Below are positions 38,056 through 48,079 of a stretch of 64,000 nt of DNA, piece by piece. The DNA comes from JAENVT01 sp039931555 (GTDB taxonomy: Bacteria; Actinomycetota; Acidimicrobiia; Acidimicrobiales; Ilumatobacteraceae). The notes beneath the pieces were generated by a model that worked only from the letters and a program-made list of their open reading frames with translations, made no database searches and was not told the DNA's origin. Each line of letters begins with the position of its first letter. Positions within the stretch are counted from its first letter, which is position 1. Location of the stretch: contig JBDTRP010000001.1 in assembly GCA_039931555.1 (NCBI GenBank), forward strand, positions 46,566-110,565, in the 5' to 3' direction. The position numbers were made by a program, and so were the translations under genes.

Positions 38056-38060
38056 CGCGT

Positions 38061-39578
<1,518 letters not shown>

Positions 39579-39637
39579 GATCTGAACATTTTGTCAAAGT
39601 CGGTCGCCATGTCGCGCATTCCCTCGCCGGTGATTAT

Positions 39638-39649
39638 GCAAGGGCTTGC
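39638..39649. promoter_or_regulatory. Palindrome GCAAGGGCTTGC in the divergent intergenic region
   Basis: A perfect 5-bp inverted repeat with a 2-bp centre lies between the PLP enzyme (start 39578, minus) and the SufR-like regulator (plus), 24 bp before the regulator's -10. It could be an autoregulatory operator. Short palindromes arise by chance, so confidence is low. Confidence 0.3.
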
Positions 39650-39672
39650 TTCCGAAATAGGGCCGATCCGGG

Positions 39673-39678
39673 TAGCAT
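39673..39678 (+). promoter_or_regulatory. -10 element TAGCAT that decides the start of the SufR-like gene
   Basis: TAGCAT overlaps the upstream candidate ATG at 39677 and lies 7 nt before an in-frame GTG at 39686. If it is the -10, transcription starts at the GTG and the ATG is not in the mRNA. Confidence 0.45.
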
Positions 39679-39685
39679 GTCTCGG

Positions 39686-40324
39686 GTGGCAGAGCACCCC
39701 GACACCAAGCGCAGGATCGTCGAGCGGCTCAAGCGTGTCGAATCGGCAACGGCCACGGATCTCGCCGCAGAGTTCGGACTCACCGACACCGCATTGCGCC
39801 AACACCTCGACGCGCTCGAGGACGCCGGGATGGTCACCAGGTCGATCGCCGAGCCGATGGGCCGTGGACGCCCCCCGCTGCATTGGCAGTTGGCACCCGC
39901 TGCGACCGAGTCGTTCCCGGATCGCCATGCCGATCTGACCGTCGAGCTGATCAGCGCGATGCGAACGACGCTGGGCGAGGGGGCGCTCGAGCGAGTGATC
40001 GGCGCCAGATCCGATCGGCAGACCGCGGCGTACATCGTTGCGCTCGGCGACGCCGACGAATTGCCCGAGCGTCTGCAACGGCTGGCAGACCTGCGCACCG
40101 ACGAGGGATATCTGGCCGAGGTGCAGAGCGATGAGAACGACTTCATCCTGATCGAGCACCACTGCCCGATCGGTGAGGCCGCCGGGGCCTGCGGCGCACT
40201 GTGCAGCGCGGAGCTCGACGTCTTTCAACGAGTCCTGGGCGACACCGTCACGGTCACCCGCACCCAGCACCTGCTGGCCGGCGATCGCCGTTGCACGTAC
40301 AAGGTCGAGGCAGCCGCTTCGTAA
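39686..40324 (+). CDS. SufR-like iron-sulfur-sensing transcriptional regulator
   Basis: 212 residues from the GTG at 39686 (ATG at 39677 is the alternative). The N-terminus is a winged helix (KRRIVERLKRVESATATDLAAEFGLTDTALRQHLDALEDAGMVTR). The C-terminus carries the Cys pattern of SufR-type regulators: HHCPIGEAAGACGALCSAELDVFQRVLG followed by GDRRCTYKV, four Cys able to hold an Fe-S cluster. SufR represses suf cluster-assembly genes when its cluster is present. No suf genes lie in this window; the adjacent genes are a HerA-like ATPase and a divergent PLP enzyme. Confidence 0.8.
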   Translation: MAEHPDTKRRIVERLKRVESATATDLAAEFGLTDTALRQHLDALEDAGMVTRSIAEPMGRGRPPLHWQLAPAATESFPDRHADLTVELISAMRTTLGEGALERVIGARSDRQTAAYIVALGDADELPERLQRLADLRTDEGYLAEVQSDENDFILIEHHCPIGEAAGACGALCSAELDVFQRVLGDTVTVTRTQHLLAGDRRCTYKVEAAAS

Positions 40325-40336
40325 CGCGGGTCGCGG

Positions 40337-40342
40337 TAACGT
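40337..40342 (+). promoter_or_regulatory. -10 element TAACGT before the HerA-like gene
   Basis: TAACGT is 7 nt before the ATG at 40350, in the 25-bp gap after the SufR-like gene. The fit to the leaderless pattern suggests the ATPase gene has its own promoter. Confidence 0.4.
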
Positions 40343-40349
40343 GCCCGCC

Positions 40350-42806
40350 ATGGCTGATTTCCTCCTCGGCGGGCAGATCGATGCTGCCAAGCACGAGCGC
40401 ACCGACTCGTTGACGACCATCTCCTCGGGTGATTTCACCACGCATGGCGTCATCGTCGGAATGACTGGTTCGGGTAAGACCGGGCTCGGGATCGTGTTGG
40501 TGGAAGAAGCGCTGAGCGCTGGCGTGCCGGCGCTGCTGATCGATCCCAAGGGCGACCTGACCAACCTGTGTCTCACCTTCCCGCAGCTCGCCCCGACCGA
40601 TTTCCAACCGTGGGTCAACGAGGGCGACGCATCCAAGGCCGGTCAATCGGTGCCCGACTTCGCCGCAGCGCAATCCAAGGCATGGACAGACGGCCTCGCA
40701 GCGTGGGGCATCGCCTCAGATCGCATCACCGCGCTCCGCAACGACGTCACGTTCACGATCTATACGCCCGGCTCGAGCGCGGGCATCGCGCTCAACATTG
40801 TCGGCTCGCTGCAAGCGCCTTACGACGTCAGCGACGCCGAGGTCGTCGGCGATGAGATCGAGGGCTTCGTCAGCGGTCTGCTGAGCCTGGTCGACATCGA
40901 CGCCGACCCGCTCTCCAGTCGCGAGCACATCCTGTTGTCGAACCTCATCCTCAACGAGTGGACCGCCGGGCGCAGCCTCGACCTGCCCACGCTCGTCGGC
41001 ATGATCCAGCAGCCACCGATTCGCAAGCTCGGCGTGTTCGAGCTCGACCAGTTCTTCCCGCCGAAAGATCGCATGGCCTTCGCGATCCGACTCAACGGCC
41101 TGCTCGCTTCGCCATCGTTCGGCGCCTGGATCACCGGGCCGCCCCTCGATATCAGCTCGATGTTGAAGACGGCCGACGGCAAGCCGCGGTGCGCGATCGT
41201 GACGACCGCACACCTCACCGATCAGGAGCGCCAGTTCGTGACGACCTTGATCCTGTCGAAGTTGGTCACGTGGATGCGCAAGCAGAGCGGCACCACCGAC
41301 CTTCGCGTCCTGCTCTACATGGACGAGGTCGCCGGCTACCTGCCGCCGACGGCGATGCCACCGACGAAGAAGCCGATCATGACGTTGATGAAGCAGGCCC
41401 GGGCCTTCGGGGTCGGCGTGGTGCTGAGCACGCAGAACCCGGTCGACGTCGACTACAAGGCGCTGTCGAACGCGGGCACGTGGATGATCGGCCGCCTGCA
41501 GACGGATCAGGACAAGCAGCGCCTGCTCGACGGGATGAGCGCAGCCAGCGGAGCAGTCGACGTGAAAGAGATCGGCAGCACCATCGCCGGACTCGCCAAG
41601 CGCGAGTTCGTGTTGCGCCGCGCCGGCAAGGACCACCCGGAAGTGTTCACGACCCGATGGGCGATGAGCTACCTCCGCGGCCCGTTGACCCGAGACCAGA
41701 TCGCCCAGCTGATGGCCGACCAGAAGAGCGAGATCGCGCCCGCCGGACCCAAGACCGAGATCGCGTCGCCCGCGGCCGGCGAGGCGACCACTGCGGTGAG
41801 CAGCGGCAGCGAGATGCCGGCCAGCCCCTCGACAGGCAGCGGCGCGCAACTGGCCCACGACGAGATCACGTTGTTGCCCGAGGTTGCCGCCGCCGTGGCG
41901 GTGCGGTGGGCCGACGTCGCATCACCGTGGCTCGCCACCGTGGGCGGCGATCCCCGGGGCACGCGCTACGAGGCGTCGATCGTTGCACGCGTCGCGCTTC
42001 GTTACGACGACGACAAGGCCGACCTCGTCCACGACGAGGAGTACGAGGCCGTACTTTTTCCCCTCGGCGACCCGGTCGACGCGTCGCGTTCGATCGCTGT
42101 CGACTACGACGATCGCGATCTGCGGCCGCAAGCACCGAGCCCGTGTGTGTACCGACTGCCGAACGCTCCGGTCAAGGACAAGACCTTCTGGACACGCGTC
42201 GAGCGCGACCTGATCGATGCGCTGGTCAGATCGCGCACCGTCGACCTGCAAGCCAACCGCGATCTGAAGATGTTCGGCAGGCCCGGAGAACGTGCTGACG
42301 ACTTCACCGCCCGCTGCCTGGCAGCCGCCAACGATCTGGCCGACAAGGAGACCGCGGCGCTGCGAAGCAAGTACGCCGACAAGGTCAGTCGCCTGCAGAC
42401 CCAGATCCAAGCCGCCGAGGGTCGCGCCGAGGTGCTCGACACCGAACGCAAGGGCCGCCGCAGCGAGGAGATGCTCTCGACCGCTGGCTCGATCCTGGGC
42501 GGGCTGCTCGGTGGACGCCGCAGCCGCGGCGGACTGCTGGGGTCGATCCTCGGCAAGGCCGGTGGCGCTGCCGGACGCCGCACGCGCACCGCCGCTGCGG
42601 GCGACCGGCTCGATGCGGCGGAGAACAAGCTCGAAGGCCTGCACCGACAACTCGAAGATCTCGAGTCCGAGTTGACCCAAGAGGTCACCGACATCGACGC
42701 CAAGTGGATGGCGACGGCGAAGAACATCAGCACGTTGCAGGTCGGCCTCGAGCGCATCGACGTCAAGGTCACCCAACTCGCCCTGGTCTGGATCCCGGTG
42801 CCGTAA
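40350..42806 (+). CDS. HerA-like P-loop ATPase with C-terminal coiled coil
   Basis: 818 residues. The first ~460 are a HerA/VirB4-type ATPase: Walker A GMTGSGKTGLG, LLIDPKGDLTN, RVLLYMDEVAGYLPPTA (Walker B) and VGVVLSTQNPVDVDYKALSNAGTWMIGRLQT (motif III/arginine region). The rest is variable, then a Gly/Arg-rich stretch (GGLLGGRRSRGGLLGSILGKAGG) flanked by long helices (DKVSRLQTQIQAAEGRAEVLDTERKGRRSEE; LHRQLEDLESELTQEVTD) predicted to coil. Homologues are described only as helicase HerA-like/DUF853-like ATP-binding proteins. Not accompanied by a NurA nuclease. Role probably in DNA handling, uncertain. Confidence 0.8.
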   Translation: MADFLLGGQIDAAKHERTDSLTTISSGDFTTHGVIVGMTGSGKTGLGIVLVEEALSAGVPALLIDPKGDLTNLCLTFPQLAPTDFQPWVNEGDASKAGQSVPDFAAAQSKAWTDGLAAWGIASDRITALRNDVTFTIYTPGSSAGIALNIVGSLQAPYDVSDAEVVGDEIEGFVSGLLSLVDIDADPLSSREHILLSNLILNEWTAGRSLDLPTLVGMIQQPPIRKLGVFELDQFFPPKDRMAFAIRLNGLLASPSFGAWITGPPLDISSMLKTADGKPRCAIVTTAHLTDQERQFVTTLILSKLVTWMRKQSGTTDLRVLLYMDEVAGYLPPTAMPPTKKPIMTLMKQARAFGVGVVLSTQNPVDVDYKALSNAGTWMIGRLQTDQDKQRLLDGMSAASGAVDVKEIGSTIAGLAKREFVLRRAGKDHPEVFTTRWAMSYLRGPLTRDQIAQLMADQKSEIAPAGPKTEIASPAAGEATTAVSSGSEMPASPSTGSGAQLAHDEITLLPEVAAAVAVRWADVASPWLATVGGDPRGTRYEASIVARVALRYDDDKADLVHDEEYEAVLFPLGDPVDASRSIAVDYDDRDLRPQAPSPCVYRLPNAPVKDKTFWTRVERDLIDALVRSRTVDLQANRDLKMFGRPGERADDFTARCLAAANDLADKETAALRSKYADKVSRLQTQIQAAEGRAEVLDTERKGRRSEEMLSTAGSILGGLLGGRRSRGGLLGSILGKAGGAAGRRTRTAAAGDRLDAAENKLEGLHRQLEDLESELTQEVTDIDAKWMATAKNISTLQVGLERIDVKVTQLALVWIPVP

Positions 42807-42878
42807 ACCAAACCGGGTCGCCGGGAACGGCAATCAGCGCTGGCACCCGCGTTTGCCAACACTGATCCGACGGCTGAG

Positions 42879-43559
42879 CTACAGCGGTCCGAAGCGGGCA
42901 AGTTCGTCGTCGTCGGGCGCCAGCGTCGACGGGCCGACGTGCGCATCGAGCCAGGCGTTCATCGGGGCAGCTTCATCCCACGTGTCGCGCACGCGCTTCA
43001 CGACGGCCTTGGTCTGCATCCACCGCCCCGCATCCCAGCGCCGCGTTCCGACCAGACCCTTCAGCCGCAACAATTCGATCCGTGGATGATCACGCGGGTA
43101 TCCACGCGGCGCGGTCTTCAACGAGCCGATCGCGCTGAACTGCAGCCCGTTCTTCCCGAGCGTCTTGGTGATGCCTGCAATCTCGCCTCCCACCGAGTCG
43201 CCATCAAGTGCGGCGCGGAACCGGTCGAGCTGATCGCCGGCCATGTGGTAGTAGCCCGAGCCGGCGACCATGCCCATCGCCGACAACTGCACGTAGTAGC
43301 CGGCGCCGGCCTGCGACTCGCCGTATGCACCGATGTGATCCTTGTAGGGGGTCTTGTCCTTCGAGAATCGCACGTCCTTGTTCGGCCGGAACACGTGATA
43401 CGGGCCGTAGGCGGCGAGCTCGTCGAGCAAGGCAAGCATCGGGCCACGGACGGTGCGCTCGAAGACCGGCTTGTTGGCCAGCCAGTAGGTCCGGGAATTG
43501 TCGGCTATCAGTCCTTCGTAGAACCGGATCGCCTCGTCGGGGAATCCTGTGAACGCCAT
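42879..43559 (-). CDS. DUF2461 (TIGR02453-type) protein
   Basis: 226 residues from the ATG at 43559. The DUF2461 pattern is present: GFPDEAIRFYEGLIADNSRTYWLANKP, VFRPNKDVRFSKDKTPYKDHIGAY and GYYVQLSAMGMVAGSGYYHM. A conserved family of unknown function. Divergent from glpK with 48 bp between. Confidence 0.85.
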   Translation of the reverse strand: MAFTGFPDEAIRFYEGLIADNSRTYWLANKPVFERTVRGPMLALLDELAAYGPYHVFRPNKDVRFSKDKTPYKDHIGAYGESQAGAGYYVQLSAMGMVAGSGYYHMAGDQLDRFRAALDGDSVGGEIAGITKTLGKNGLQFSAIGSLKTAPRGYPRDHPRIELLRLKGLVGTRRWDAGRWMQTKAVVKRVRDTWDEAAPMNAWLDAHVGPSTLAPDDDELARFGPL

Positions 43560-43595
43560 CGGCGCCACTGTAGAGGGCGACTGACGATGCCGTAA

Positions 43596-43601
43596 TAGTG
43601 T
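43596..43601 (+). promoter_or_regulatory. -10 element TAGTGT before glpK
   Basis: TAGTGT is 6 nt before the GTG at 43608. It would make the glycerol operon mRNA leaderless. Confidence 0.4.
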
Positions 43602-43607
43602 CGCTGC

Positions 43608-45035
43608 GTGACCGTGTTGGCGATCGATCAGGGCACCTCCGCCACCAAGGCGCTGGTCGTCGCCGACGACGGTGAGCTGCTGTCGCTTGCCGAGGCGTCG
43701 ATCCAGGTTCGAGCCTCTGCCGACGGGGCGGTCGAGCTGGATCCGGAGGAACTGTGGGCCAGCGTCGTCGGGGCCGGCACCGAGGCGCTGGCGGCCGCGG
43801 GCAACCCGCGACTGACAAGCATCGGCTTGGCCAACCAGGGCGAGACCGTGCTGGCGTGGGACCGTTCGACGGGCGTACCGAACGGGCCGGCGATCGTGTG
43901 GCAGGACCGTCGAGCCGAGATCGTCTGCGACCGGCTCCGCGACCACGCCGAGTTTCTGGCCCAGCACACCGGGCTCGAGCTGGATCCATACTTCGTCGCG
44001 CCGAAGATCGTGTGGCTGCGCGAGCAGCTCGGCGGATCGCCCACCATCACCACCACCGACGCATGGATGCTGCACCGCCTGTGTGGTGCCTTCGCCACCG
44101 ACGTCGCCACTGCCGGCCGCTCGCTTCTCCTCGACCTCGACACCGGGCACTGGAGCAATCGCGCCTGCGACATCTTCGGCATCGATTCGGCGATGTTGCC
44201 GAGGGTCGTCGGCAACGCCGAGGCGTTGGGTGAGTGTTCGGTGTTCGGCGGCTCCGTGCCCGTCACCGGGACCTGCGTCGACCAACAAGCCGCGCTGTTT
44301 GCCGAGCAATGTCACGCCGCGGGCGAGGCCAAGTGCACGTACGGAACCGGAGCCTTCATGCTGGCGTGCACCGGCGACCGGCCGACACGATCGACCAATG
44401 GTCTGGTTGGCTGCCCGGCGTGGAGGCTCGGAGACACGCTGACCTACTGCCTCGACGGCCAGGTGTACACCGTCGGTGCAGCCGTCAACTGGCTCATCGA
44501 CATGGGCATCATCGCTGAGCCCAACGACCTCGATCGTGTCGGTGGATCCGTCGACGGAACGAACGGCGTCGTCTTCGTCCCAGCGCTTGCCGGACTGGCT
44601 GCGCCGTACTGGAAGCCGCAGGCCAAGGCGGCCTTCACGGGGATGACGCTGTCCACCCAGCGGGGCCATCTCGTACGCGCCGCAATCGAAGGGATCGTTG
44701 CCCAGGTCGCGTTGCTCGCCCAGGCCGCTGGTCGCGATCTCGGCACGCCGTTGACCCGGCTGCGGGTCGACGGTGGCCTGACCCGCAGCCAGGTGCTGCT
44801 GCAGACGCAAGCCGACCTGCTGCAAGCACCCGTCGAGGTCTACCCATCGCCGCACGCGACCGCACTCGGCGTCGCTGCCTTCGCCGATCTGGGCGCCAAC
44901 GTCGATTCACCGTCGCAGCTCGGCGAGACACCGTGGCGCCCAGATGCGGTGCTGGAGCCGAGGATCGGCGCGGACGAGGCAACCGAGCGACTGGCCGCAT
45001 GGCAGCGGGCAGCCGCGGCGACGATGGATCTATGA
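43608..45035 (+). CDS. glpK: Glycerol kinase-like FGGY carbohydrate kinase
   Basis: 475 residues from a GTG. N-terminal ATPase motif VLAIDQGTSATKALV, GLANQGETVLAWDRSTG-PNGPAIVWQDRRA, then CTYGTGAFMLACTG and VFVPALAGLAAPYWKPQAKAAFTGM, followed by VDGGLTRSQVLLQTQADLL. These fit glycerol kinase, although it is about 25 residues shorter than E. coli GlpK and another polyol substrate is possible. It is coupled by ATGA overlap to a GlpA-like dehydrogenase, which supports the glycerol assignment. Confidence 0.85.
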   Translation: MTVLAIDQGTSATKALVVADDGELLSLAEASIQVRASADGAVELDPEELWASVVGAGTEALAAAGNPRLTSIGLANQGETVLAWDRSTGVPNGPAIVWQDRRAEIVCDRLRDHAEFLAQHTGLELDPYFVAPKIVWLREQLGGSPTITTTDAWMLHRLCGAFATDVATAGRSLLLDLDTGHWSNRACDIFGIDSAMLPRVVGNAEALGECSVFGGSVPVTGTCVDQQAALFAEQCHAAGEAKCTYGTGAFMLACTGDRPTRSTNGLVGCPAWRLGDTLTYCLDGQVYTVGAAVNWLIDMGIIAEPNDLDRVGGSVDGTNGVVFVPALAGLAAPYWKPQAKAAFTGMTLSTQRGHLVRAAIEGIVAQVALLAQAAGRDLGTPLTRLRVDGGLTRSQVLLQTQADLLQAPVEVYPSPHATALGVAAFADLGANVDSPSQLGETPWRPDAVLEPRIGADEATERLAAWQRAAAATMDL

Positions 45036-46402
45036 GGGCCGACGATCCCGGCGAGGCCGTGTACGACGTCGCCGTCGTGGGTGGAGGCGTCGTCGGGTGC
45101 GCGGTCGCGCGGCTGCTATCGCGTCACGATTGCCGAGTCGCGATCATCGAGGCCGGGCCCGACCTCGGCGCCGGCACGAGCAAAGCCAACACTGCGATCT
45201 TGCACACCGGCTTCGACGCCACGCCCGGGTCACTCGAGGCGCGGCTGGTTGCACGCGGGTACTCGCTGCTGAGCGAGTACGCCCCCTCGGTCGGAATTTC
45301 CATCGAGAAGGTCGGTGCCGTCCTCGTCGCCTGGGACGACGAACAAGCGGCCTCGCTCGAGAAGATTGCCGCAAAGGCAAGCGCCAACGGGTACGAGCAC
45401 ACCGAGGTCATCGACCGCGACGCCGTGTACGAATGCGAGCCTCACGTCGGTCCCGGAGCAACGGGCGGGATGCTGGTGCCGGGCGAGCACATCATCGACC
45501 CATGGTCGACCCCGCTGGCATTCGCCTACGAGGCGATCGGCAACGGCGCCAGGGTGCTGGTCAACCACGACGTCGTCGGATGCGACGTGGGCGACGAAGT
45601 GACTGTCTTGCGGACGCGTCGCGGCGGCACCGTACGTGCTCGATTCGTCGTCAACGCGGCCGGGCTGCGCGGCGACGAACTTCACCGATCGCTCGGCCTC
45701 GACGGCTTCACCGTTCGGCCACGCCGGGGCGAACTGATCGTGTTCGACAAGCTTTCGCGCTCGCTGCTGAACCGCACGGTGTTGCCGGTCCCTACATCGC
45801 ACACGAAGGGGGTGCTCGTGGCGCCGACAGTGTTCGGCAACGTGATGCTGGGCCCCACCGCCGACGACATCGACGACAAGACCGCGACCGGTTCGACGCG
45901 CGTCGGCATCGACTCCTTGCTCGACAAGGGCAAGCGAATCCTTCCTGCGTTGATGGACGAGGAGGTGACCGCTGTGTACGCCGGGCTACGAGCCGCGACC
46001 GAGCATTCCGACTACCAGGTCAGCGAGCACCGCGACCTTCGCTACGTGTGTCTCGGCGGCATCCGATCGACGGGACTCACGGCGTCGATGGCACTGGCTG
46101 AGGAAGCGCTGACCCGGCTCATCGACTGCGGACTCGACGTCGCCCCGACCGCTCGGACCACTGCCATCCGCATGACACCGCTCGGCGAAGCCGACGAACG
46201 GCCGTACCAGCGGGGCGCGCAGATCGTGTGTCACTGCGAACGGGTCACCCTTGGCGAGATCGCCGCGGCGTGCGTTGCCCCCGTCCCGGCGGTCGACTTC
46301 GATGGGTTGCGCCGGCGCACGCGGGCACTGGCCGGTCGCTGCCAGGGCTTCTACTGCCAGGCCGAGCTGTGCAAGTTGACCGGGTGGAGCGTGGCACCGT
46401 GA
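45032..46402 (+). CDS. FAD-dependent glycerol-3-phosphate dehydrogenase-like oxidoreductase with BFD-type Fe-S domain
   Basis: 456 residues from the ATG at 45032. FAD-binding Rossmann motif VAVVGGGVVGCAVARLL, DAO-family core (SKANTAILHTGFD; VVNAAGLRGDELH), and a C-terminal domain with CHCERVTLGEI and GRCQGFYCQAELC, four Cys of a BFD-like [2Fe-2S] domain as in anaerobic GlpA. It probably oxidises glycerol-3-phosphate, or another 2-hydroxyacid such as 2-hydroxyglutarate. The C-terminal GTGA overlap couples it to the next gene. Confidence 0.85.
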   Translation: MRADDPGEAVYDVAVVGGGVVGCAVARLLSRHDCRVAIIEAGPDLGAGTSKANTAILHTGFDATPGSLEARLVARGYSLLSEYAPSVGISIEKVGAVLVAWDDEQAASLEKIAAKASANGYEHTEVIDRDAVYECEPHVGPGATGGMLVPGEHIIDPWSTPLAFAYEAIGNGARVLVNHDVVGCDVGDEVTVLRTRRGGTVRARFVVNAAGLRGDELHRSLGLDGFTVRPRRGELIVFDKLSRSLLNRTVLPVPTSHTKGVLVAPTVFGNVMLGPTADDIDDKTATGSTRVGIDSLLDKGKRILPALMDEEVTAVYAGLRAATEHSDYQVSEHRDLRYVCLGGIRSTGLTASMALAEEALTRLIDCGLDVAPTARTTAIRMTPLGEADERPYQRGAQIVCHCERVTLGEIAAACVAPVPAVDFDGLRRRTRALAGRCQGFYCQAELCKLTGWSVAP

Positions 46403-47292
46403 CGATGCGGAATCGAATGGTCGCCATCGTCGGCGGCGGGCCTGCAGGGCTCTCGGCGGCCATCGCTCTTCGCCGCCTCGGCGTCGGCGGGGTCATCGTC
46501 TACGAGCGCGAGCAACAGGCGGGTGGGATTCCCCGACACACCGATCACCTCGGTTTCGGGATGCGCGACCTCCATCGAGTGATGACGGGTCCGCGTTACG
46601 CGCGCGCCCTCGTGCGACGTGCGAACGAGACCGGCGTGCAGTTACGCGCCGGTGCGCCGGTGTTCTCGCTCGACGACCTCGACGTCGACGCGGTGGTCCT
46701 CGCCACGGGTGTTCGCGAGCGGCCACGTGCGGCACGACTCGTTCCGGGAGATCGCCCGGCCGGGATCTTCACGACCGGGTCGCTGCAGCAACTGGCGTTG
46801 GCAGGTCAACGGGTCGGCACGCGAGCCGTCATCGTCGGTACCGAACACGTGAGCTTCTCGGCGATCTTCACCCTGGCCCACGTCGGCTGCCGATCCGTTG
46901 CCATGATCACGCCGCTCCCCCATCACCAGTCGTACGGCGTGCTCAAGCTCGCCGCAGCCACAATGCGACGGGTTCCCGTCTTGACCGGCGTCGACGTCGC
47001 CGAGATCGTCGGCCGGCGACGCGTCGAGCGCGTCGTGTTGACCGACGGACGAACGATCGCGTGCGACACCGTCGTCTTCACCGGCGACTGGATCCCCGAC
47101 AACGAGTTGGCACGACGCAGCGGCCTGGCGATGAACCCGGCGATCAAGGGCCCCGCTGTCGATGCGGCCTTTCGAACCTCACGCGACAACGTCTTCGCCA
47201 TCGGCAACCTCGTCCACCGCGTTGCCTCCGCCGATCGCTGCGCACTCGACGGAAAGGTGGTCGCCGCCGAAGTGGCGAGGTCGATATCGTGA
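46399..47292 (+). CDS. NAD(P)/FAD oxidoreductase, likely electron-transfer partner of the upstream dehydrogenase
   Basis: 297 residues from a GTG overlapping the previous stop. FAD-binding VAIVGGGPAGLSAAIALRRLG at the N-terminus, LATGVRERPRAARLVPG and RDNVFAIGNLVHRV at the second nucleotide/FAD site. Related three-gene glycerol operons have this thioredoxin-reductase-like partner in the GlpB position, often followed by a DUF1667 protein; no DUF1667 gene follows here. There is no CxxC disulfide, so it is not a thioredoxin reductase. Ends 10 bp before tRNA-Leu. Confidence 0.75.
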   Translation: MTMRNRMVAIVGGGPAGLSAAIALRRLGVGGVIVYEREQQAGGIPRHTDHLGFGMRDLHRVMTGPRYARALVRRANETGVQLRAGAPVFSLDDLDVDAVVLATGVRERPRAARLVPGDRPAGIFTTGSLQQLALAGQRVGTRAVIVGTEHVSFSAIFTLAHVGCRSVAMITPLPHHQSYGVLKLAAATMRRVPVLTGVDVAEIVGRRRVERVVLTDGRTIACDTVVFTGDWIPDNELARRSGLAMNPAIKGPAVDAAFRTSRDNVFAIGNLVHRVASADRCALDGKVVAAEVARSIS

Positions 47293-47302
47293 CGGTCTCG
47301 CC

Positions 47303-47384
47303 GCGGGCGTGGCGAAACTGGCAGACGCGCAGGGCTTAGGACCCTGTTCCGCAAGGAGTGTGGGTTCAAGTCCCTCCGCCCGCA
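47303..47384 (+). tRNA. tRNA-Leu (anticodon UAG)
   Basis: Acceptor arms GCGGGCG (47303-47309) and CGCCCGC (47377-47383) pair perfectly, with discriminator A. The anticodon stem CAGGG/CCCTG encloses the loop CTTAGGA with anticodon TAG (47337-47339). The D-arm has TGGCGAAACTGGCAGACGC, the variable arm folds as TCC-GCAA-GGA (class II, expected for leucine), and the T-loop is TTCAAGT with one T-T mismatch in its stem. CCA is not encoded. Confidence 0.93.
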
Positions 47385-47389
47385 CACAC

Positions 47390-48079
47390 ATGAAGATCGA
47401 TATTCAATTCAGCCCCGGCGCCAACGATTGGCCTGCGCTGCGCGACGCCATCGTGCGTGCCGAGGCCGAGGGGTACGACACCACCTGGGTGTTCGATCAC
47501 TTCGACGGCGAGATGATCCAAGGCGACCGGCCGATGCTCGAGTGCTTCACGTTGCTCGGCGCGCTCTCCGTGGCGACGACCACCATCGGTCTCGGCACAC
47601 TGGTGGCCAACGTCGCCAACCGCCATCCCGCGGTGCTGGCCGCCGCTGCATCGACTGTGCAGCGGATCAGTGGGGGACGGCTGACCCTGGGGTTGGGTGC
47701 CGGTACCGCGCCGAACAGCAAGTGGAGTGGCGAGCATGGTGCTCGTGGCATCCCGCTCAGCGGCGACATCGCCGACCGCCACGCGGCAGTGGAGGAACAG
47801 GTGCGTCACATCCGCGCCCTCCCGGAGCCAACGCCGATCATCATCGGCGTCAACAGCGTGCGACTGGCCACGCTCGCCGGGCAGATCGCCGATGGCATCA
47901 ACGTTCGCATGACCAGCGAACGCGCCGGCGAGTTCGTGAAGGCCGCCCGCGACGCGGCCGGCGACCGCGCCTTCGAGATCAGTGGATGGACGTTCGACGA
48001 CACCGACGATGTGCGCGACCAATCGCATGAACTGGGGCTCGACCGCCTCGTGCTCACCAGGCTGGGGCCGGTCACATGA
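47390..48079 (+). CDS. LLM-class (F420-type) oxidoreductase
   Basis: 229 residues. Luciferase-like TIM-barrel motifs: QFSPGANDWPALRDAIVRAEAEGYDTTWVFDHFDG, TTIGLGTLVANVANRHPAVLAAAASTVQRISGGRLTLGLGAG. Actinobacterial members mostly use F420. It is shorter than typical (about 280-340 residues) because the central insert is reduced. The ATG begins only 5 nt after the tRNA-Leu 3' end; its N-terminus matches family starts, so the start is credible. ATGA overlap with the next gene. Confidence 0.85.
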   Translation: MKIDIQFSPGANDWPALRDAIVRAEAEGYDTTWVFDHFDGEMIQGDRPMLECFTLLGALSVATTTIGLGTLVANVANRHPAVLAAAASTVQRISGGRLTLGLGAGTAPNSKWSGEHGARGIPLSGDIADRHAAVEEQVRHIRALPEPTPIIIGVNSVRLATLAGQIADGINVRMTSERAGEFVKAARDAAGDRAFEISGWTFDDTDDVRDQSHELGLDRLVLTRLGPVT

